Assembly: GCA_013141385.1 (NCBI GenBank)
Contig: JABFRB010000003.1
Span: 1-64,000, forward strand
DNA length: 64,000 nucleotides
Reading direction: 5' to 3'
From: Bacteroidales bacterium
Lineage (GTDB): Bacteria > Bacteroidota > Bacteroidia > Bacteroidales > Tenuifilaceae
Numbering within the stretch: position 1 is the stretch's first letter; each line of letters starts with the position of its first letter. A model generated the notes under the pieces. That model saw nothing but the letters and a program-made list of their open reading frames with translations, did not search any database and was not told the DNA's origin. Positions 62,301-64,000 of the stretch are shown here, one piece after another. A program made the translations under genes and the position numbers.

Positions 62301-62807
62301 AAAGAAATCCGTGATCATCTGGGTTGAATCTCCCTCAACATATACAGGCTCAGTTTTTGGTGTACCACTCATACTAATTTTGCTTATATGCTGAGTTCCA
62401 CATGTATACAAGTCATTTTCGATTTTCAAAAACTTATAGTAAATATCAAGCGTTGAATCCTGTATGCTATTATAATTGAATTCGCCTTTTTGATCTTTTT
62501 TGAAGTAACCAATCTCCATATCGGTGCTTACAAAAAGGTTGTTAAGCGAAAAGATAGCGATTGGTTTTCCATTAATATTCAATTTTGACCATTCAAAACC
62601 ATCAAATACGTAAACCCCTTTTCTGTTAAGAACATACATTAGGTGATCCTCATCGCTCTGGAGGATAGACCAGTTCTGGTTGCTCATTGTTGAAAGCAAC
62701 TCGTAGTTAGAAATATATGGGACGCCCTTTTGTGCAAAAGTTCCAATTGCAGCAACAATGCTAAATGAGAGTATTAAAAACACCCTTTTTAATATACTAT
62801 ATTTCAT
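59343..62807 (-). CDS. Membrane sensor SpoIIE/PP2C phosphatase with propeller and Y_Y_Y domain
   Basis: The 1154-aa protein has a signal sequence (MKYSILKRVFLILSFSIVAAIGTFAQ). About residues 30-720 form two beta-propeller-like sensor regions of the two-component-regulator-propeller type, with a low-complexity Lys/Glu linker near 390-440. A Y_Y_Y domain follows (~730-800, 'FQYIIDGKTSKWTDWSSDP', 'FPFFPSGKYKIMIKARD'). A transmembrane helix lies at ~812-833. A coiled coil with 'EEIEAQRDEIEAQN' leads into a C-terminal SpoIIE domain: 'PRDIVSGDFYWMTK', 'IIAAADCTGHGVPGAIMSMLG' and 'DDCIYIFSDGYVSQFGGD'. It would sense a periplasmic signal and dephosphorylate a cytoplasmic partner, for example an anti-anti-sigma factor. 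Signal and partner are unknown. Confidence 0.93.
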   Translation of the reverse strand: MKYSILKRVFLILSFSIVAAIGTFAQKGVPYISNYELLSTMSNQNWSILQSDEDHLMYVLNRKGVYVFDGFEWSKLNINGKPIAIFSLNNLFVSTDMEIGYFKKDQKGEFNYNSIQDSTLDIYYKFLKIENDLYTCGTQHISKISMSGTPKTEPVYVEGDSTQMITDFFELNGIIYIIKDKNSVYRLEEKNATLLRLNLNKDENISFTFNHNNFSYIGTSGNRLFIFNGWEFKPITLKDQRYLNASYINGGLSLDSSRFAISTLIGGCSIINSKTLESESIINYSNGLPDDEVYSLGKDYSGGLWIAHGMGISRVDLNIPVKSFEHYSGITGNILSIAEFNRTIYVGGSEGLYYLSEVKNFSEIETPVIQRNQAKAKEEVQTKNEKQVTDTKSQPDEKDSKKKKKGFFARLFSKTDKAETQTVESPTGEGNVSKKEKEEISAAKKKMYSLQSVSNIYQRVTGVEGKCKQLLVYNSKLLAATSTGLYEIGYNKGNSILAGTYILFAKPSEFNSKNLLICSTEGVSILSNTGSNWNAKKVFSFDSEYPLSIVELSDNKLIVTTEFNIYELTVVPNGETVSKRITPSNIIVESPIVRKVLGNIKVFTSNHIYLYNQSQDALVDEGAPASNYVINAIYSQYGYSWVNVDRKWNLYSPEKEVNLDVSNYLGLFDRINDIFINSSNELLVVNGFNQIIKISATKGESNVQTFPLFLKHVTDNNGVKLDLKDIKLSYSNNSLSISLGAPSFIKEKSVQFQYIIDGKTSKWTDWSSDPVLNFPFFPSGKYKIMIKARDVLGHESSIYTLPFTIKPPLWQTPWFIGLCIIIVFSLFVFIVRYRERQLQKDKQILEEKVRERTKTIEEQKNVLEVQRDELARTNEEILQQKEEIEAQRDEIEAQNDHISKQNLEMTQSIEYAKRIQTAVMPTPDLVQSILPEHFILFKPRDIVSGDFYWMTKTDGKIIIAAADCTGHGVPGAIMSMLGISFLNEIVKVRNETKPNLILNNLRDSIKSTLSQTGKEGESKDGMDIALCTIDLDAKKIEFAGAYNPMYLIRNGELVEIKADKMPVGIHMVEKESFTHNEIEFKKDDCIYIFSDGYVSQFGGDSGRTYKSVPFKKLLAIISEKPMAKQGEMLEQEFEEWRGYNPQVDDILVIGVKFT

Positions 62808-62881
62808 AAACTATCCTTTTTTAGACCGAGTAAATTACACCAAAAGAGTTAATAATTGAAAAAAAACAAGCAATATTATTA

Positions 62882-62912
62882 ATAAAAATAGCTCAGCGTT
62901 TAAACTGAGCTA
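62882..62912 (-). terminator. Terminator of the S46 peptidase gene
   Basis: The stem agctcag/ctgagct with an 8-nt loop is followed on the minus strand by tatttttatt. It is 22 bp after the peptidase stop. Confidence 0.88.
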
Positions 62913-62933
62913 TAATTGTTCATAACTAATATT

Positions 62934-64000
62934 TTACAAGACTTTCATCTCATCAATCAGATTCTTTGCTCCTGCATATTTATCGATAACAAAGAGCACA
63001 TATCTGATATCTACTATAATGGTTCGCTGAATATCAGGTTCAAAAGCATAATCACATGCCATTGCATCATTATTACCATCAAATGCAATTCCAATTAGAT
63101 TTCCGTTGGCATCTAATGTTGGACTACCAGAATTACCACCTGTAATGTCGTTATCGGTGAGGAAACATACTGGCAAAATACCATCGACTCCATACCGCCC
63201 ATAGTCTTTAGCTTGCCATAGCTGCTTTAATCTTGGTGAAACATTAAAAACATCTATTTTAGGGTTTTCTTTGGCCATCAACCCATCAAGGGTAGTAAAT
63301 GGCTTACAAATGACCCCATCATTGGGTTTATAACCAATCACCTTGCCGTAGGTTAATCGCATGGTTGAATTAGCATCTGGGTAATGTAACTTATTATCCT
63401 CCATTTCAAGTAATCCATTTGTATACAGCTGCATAGCCTTTTCATAGTCGGATTGCCGTGGTCTAATTATCTTTGAAATAGAATCGTAAAGCATGTGGTA
63501 ACTTTGATAAAGCATAAAAATGGGATCTTTTACAATACTATCAATAGCTGGTTTTTTTAGAAACCGCTTCAAATTTTCAGGTGATGTAAAATACGACCTT
63601 TGATAGAAGCTTTGTGCATACAAAGGCATCATCTGGCTAATTTGGGGTTGCTGTTTGATTGCCTGAATCATCGGTATATTGGGACAATCGGAAGTATTAT
63701 CGATTAAACTTTTTAGGGAGGTTGAATACAGCCAAACATCAGGATTTATATAATATTTCTCGAAAATCTTAGGGATTCTCTTTTTAATAGATTTTGCTAC
63801 TTTTTTAACATTTTTCTTGCTAAGCATTGCCCCAAATAGCTCATCACATGCATTAATATTCTTATTTACATCAACAGGGAAACCCAAAATTGCATCAAGA
63901 GAGCCTGAAAGTTCTACCCATTTATTCTCTCTATATGTTTTAAAATAATCCTCTAGTACAGGCATTGCTGAGAGATATTTAGCTCTTGTTGATGGCTTCT
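62934..64000 (-). CDS. S46 family dipeptidyl peptidase, 3' part (DPP7-like)
   Basis: The open frame runs past the right edge; the ATG at 63965 is internal. The visible 355 residues are the C-terminal half. 'SPRLKQLWQAKDYGRYGV' and the catalytic Ser segment 'DITGGNSGSPTLDANGNLIGIAFDGN' identify the S46 family (DPP7/DPP11), and 'DIQRTIIVDIRYVLFVIDKYAGA' is the family ending. Family knowledge: Arg at the position equal to Pg DPP11 R673 gives Asp/Glu preference and Gly there gives DPP7-like hydrophobic preference. By counting from the catalytic Ser this protein has Gly, so DPP7-like specificity is inferred. It acts in the periplasm, releasing dipeptides from polypeptides. Confidence 0.93.
   Translation of the reverse strand, partial: KPSTRAKYLSAMPVLEDYFKTYRENKWVELSGSLDAILGFPVDVNKNINACDELFGAMLSKKNVKKVAKSIKKRIPKIFEKYYINPDVWLYSTSLKSLIDNTSDCPNIPMIQAIKQQPQISQMMPLYAQSFYQRSYFTSPENLKRFLKKPAIDSIVKDPIFMLYQSYHMLYDSISKIIRPRQSDYEKAMQLYTNGLLEMEDNKLHYPDANSTMRLTYGKVIGYKPNDGVICKPFTTLDGLMAKENPKIDVFNVSPRLKQLWQAKDYGRYGVDGILPVCFLTDNDITGGNSGSPTLDANGNLIGIAFDGNNDAMACDYAFEPDIQRTIIVDIRYVLFVIDKYAGAKNLIDEMKVL

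Overview
The window is a low-GC chromosomal segment from a Bacteroidota (Bacteroidetes) bacterium, probably from the Bacteroidales/Marinilabiliales side. This is inferred from Bacteroidota-typical families (DUF1573, S46 peptidase, two-component-propeller SpoIIE phosphatase, DUF5808), lipoproteins with a Cys lipobox, promoters of the TAnnTTTG type and weak Shine-Dalgarno signals. No rRNA, tRNA or CRISPR array was seen.

Region 1 (1-2.4 kb): end of an unidentified gene, a dispersed double-hairpin repeat, two small exported proteins (NTF2-like lipoprotein, DUF1573) and a DUF559 endonuclease gene enclosed by a 32-bp inverted repeat.

Region 2 (2.4-39.3 kb): one long plus-strand locus encoding an extracellular contractile injection system (eCIS; Afp/PVC/AlgoCIS-like phage-tail nanomachine). 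The order is cap/terminator (DUF4255), unknown, two sheaths, two tubes, DUF5908, LysM hub protein, VgrG-like spike, PAAR tip, gp25, two large baseplate proteins, a 1918-aa tail fibre, a small repeat protein, tape measure and AAA+ ATPase. Cargo follows: two DUF4157 proteins that share a nearly identical leader but carry different papain-like cysteine-hydrolase C-termini, and a 1313-aa protein ending in a GH-E (HNH/EndoVII) nuclease followed directly by an ankyrin-repeat candidate immunity gene. The fibre is an unusual mosaic: seven FG-GAP blades, cadherin-like modules, three tandem ~84-aa repeats, a ribosomal L7/L12 C-terminal-like domain inside a phage tail-collar domain, and an HxH metal-binding stretch. 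An orphan LytTR regulator follows the locus.

Region 3 (39.3-46.1 kb): palindromic 'cgcaaag' repeats, a HAD phosphatase, a lipoprotein, an SRPBCC protein and a run of minus-strand accessory genes that look defence-related (deoxyribosyltransferase-like/PRTase fusion, CAP12-type TIR, NucS-like nuclease).

Region 4 (46.3-53.9 kb): housekeeping pyruvate phosphate dikinase, a YfiR-like protein, an unknown Cys-motif protein, a decayed beta-helix gene, and a lipoprotein and an outer-membrane barrel protein with clear terminators.

Region 5 (53.9-58 kb): a second accessory block of single-gene units (metallophosphoesterase, unknown, HepT/MntA, SymE-like, XRE regulator, DUF2971). Several genes here and in region 3 are followed just after the stop codon by related spacers containing GCAACCA, which resembles a gene-cassette array, although no integrase is visible.

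Region 6 (58-64 kb): an exported protein, a nested inverted-repeat element, a sensor-type SpoIIE phosphatase and the C-terminal part of an S46 dipeptidyl peptidase running off the right edge.
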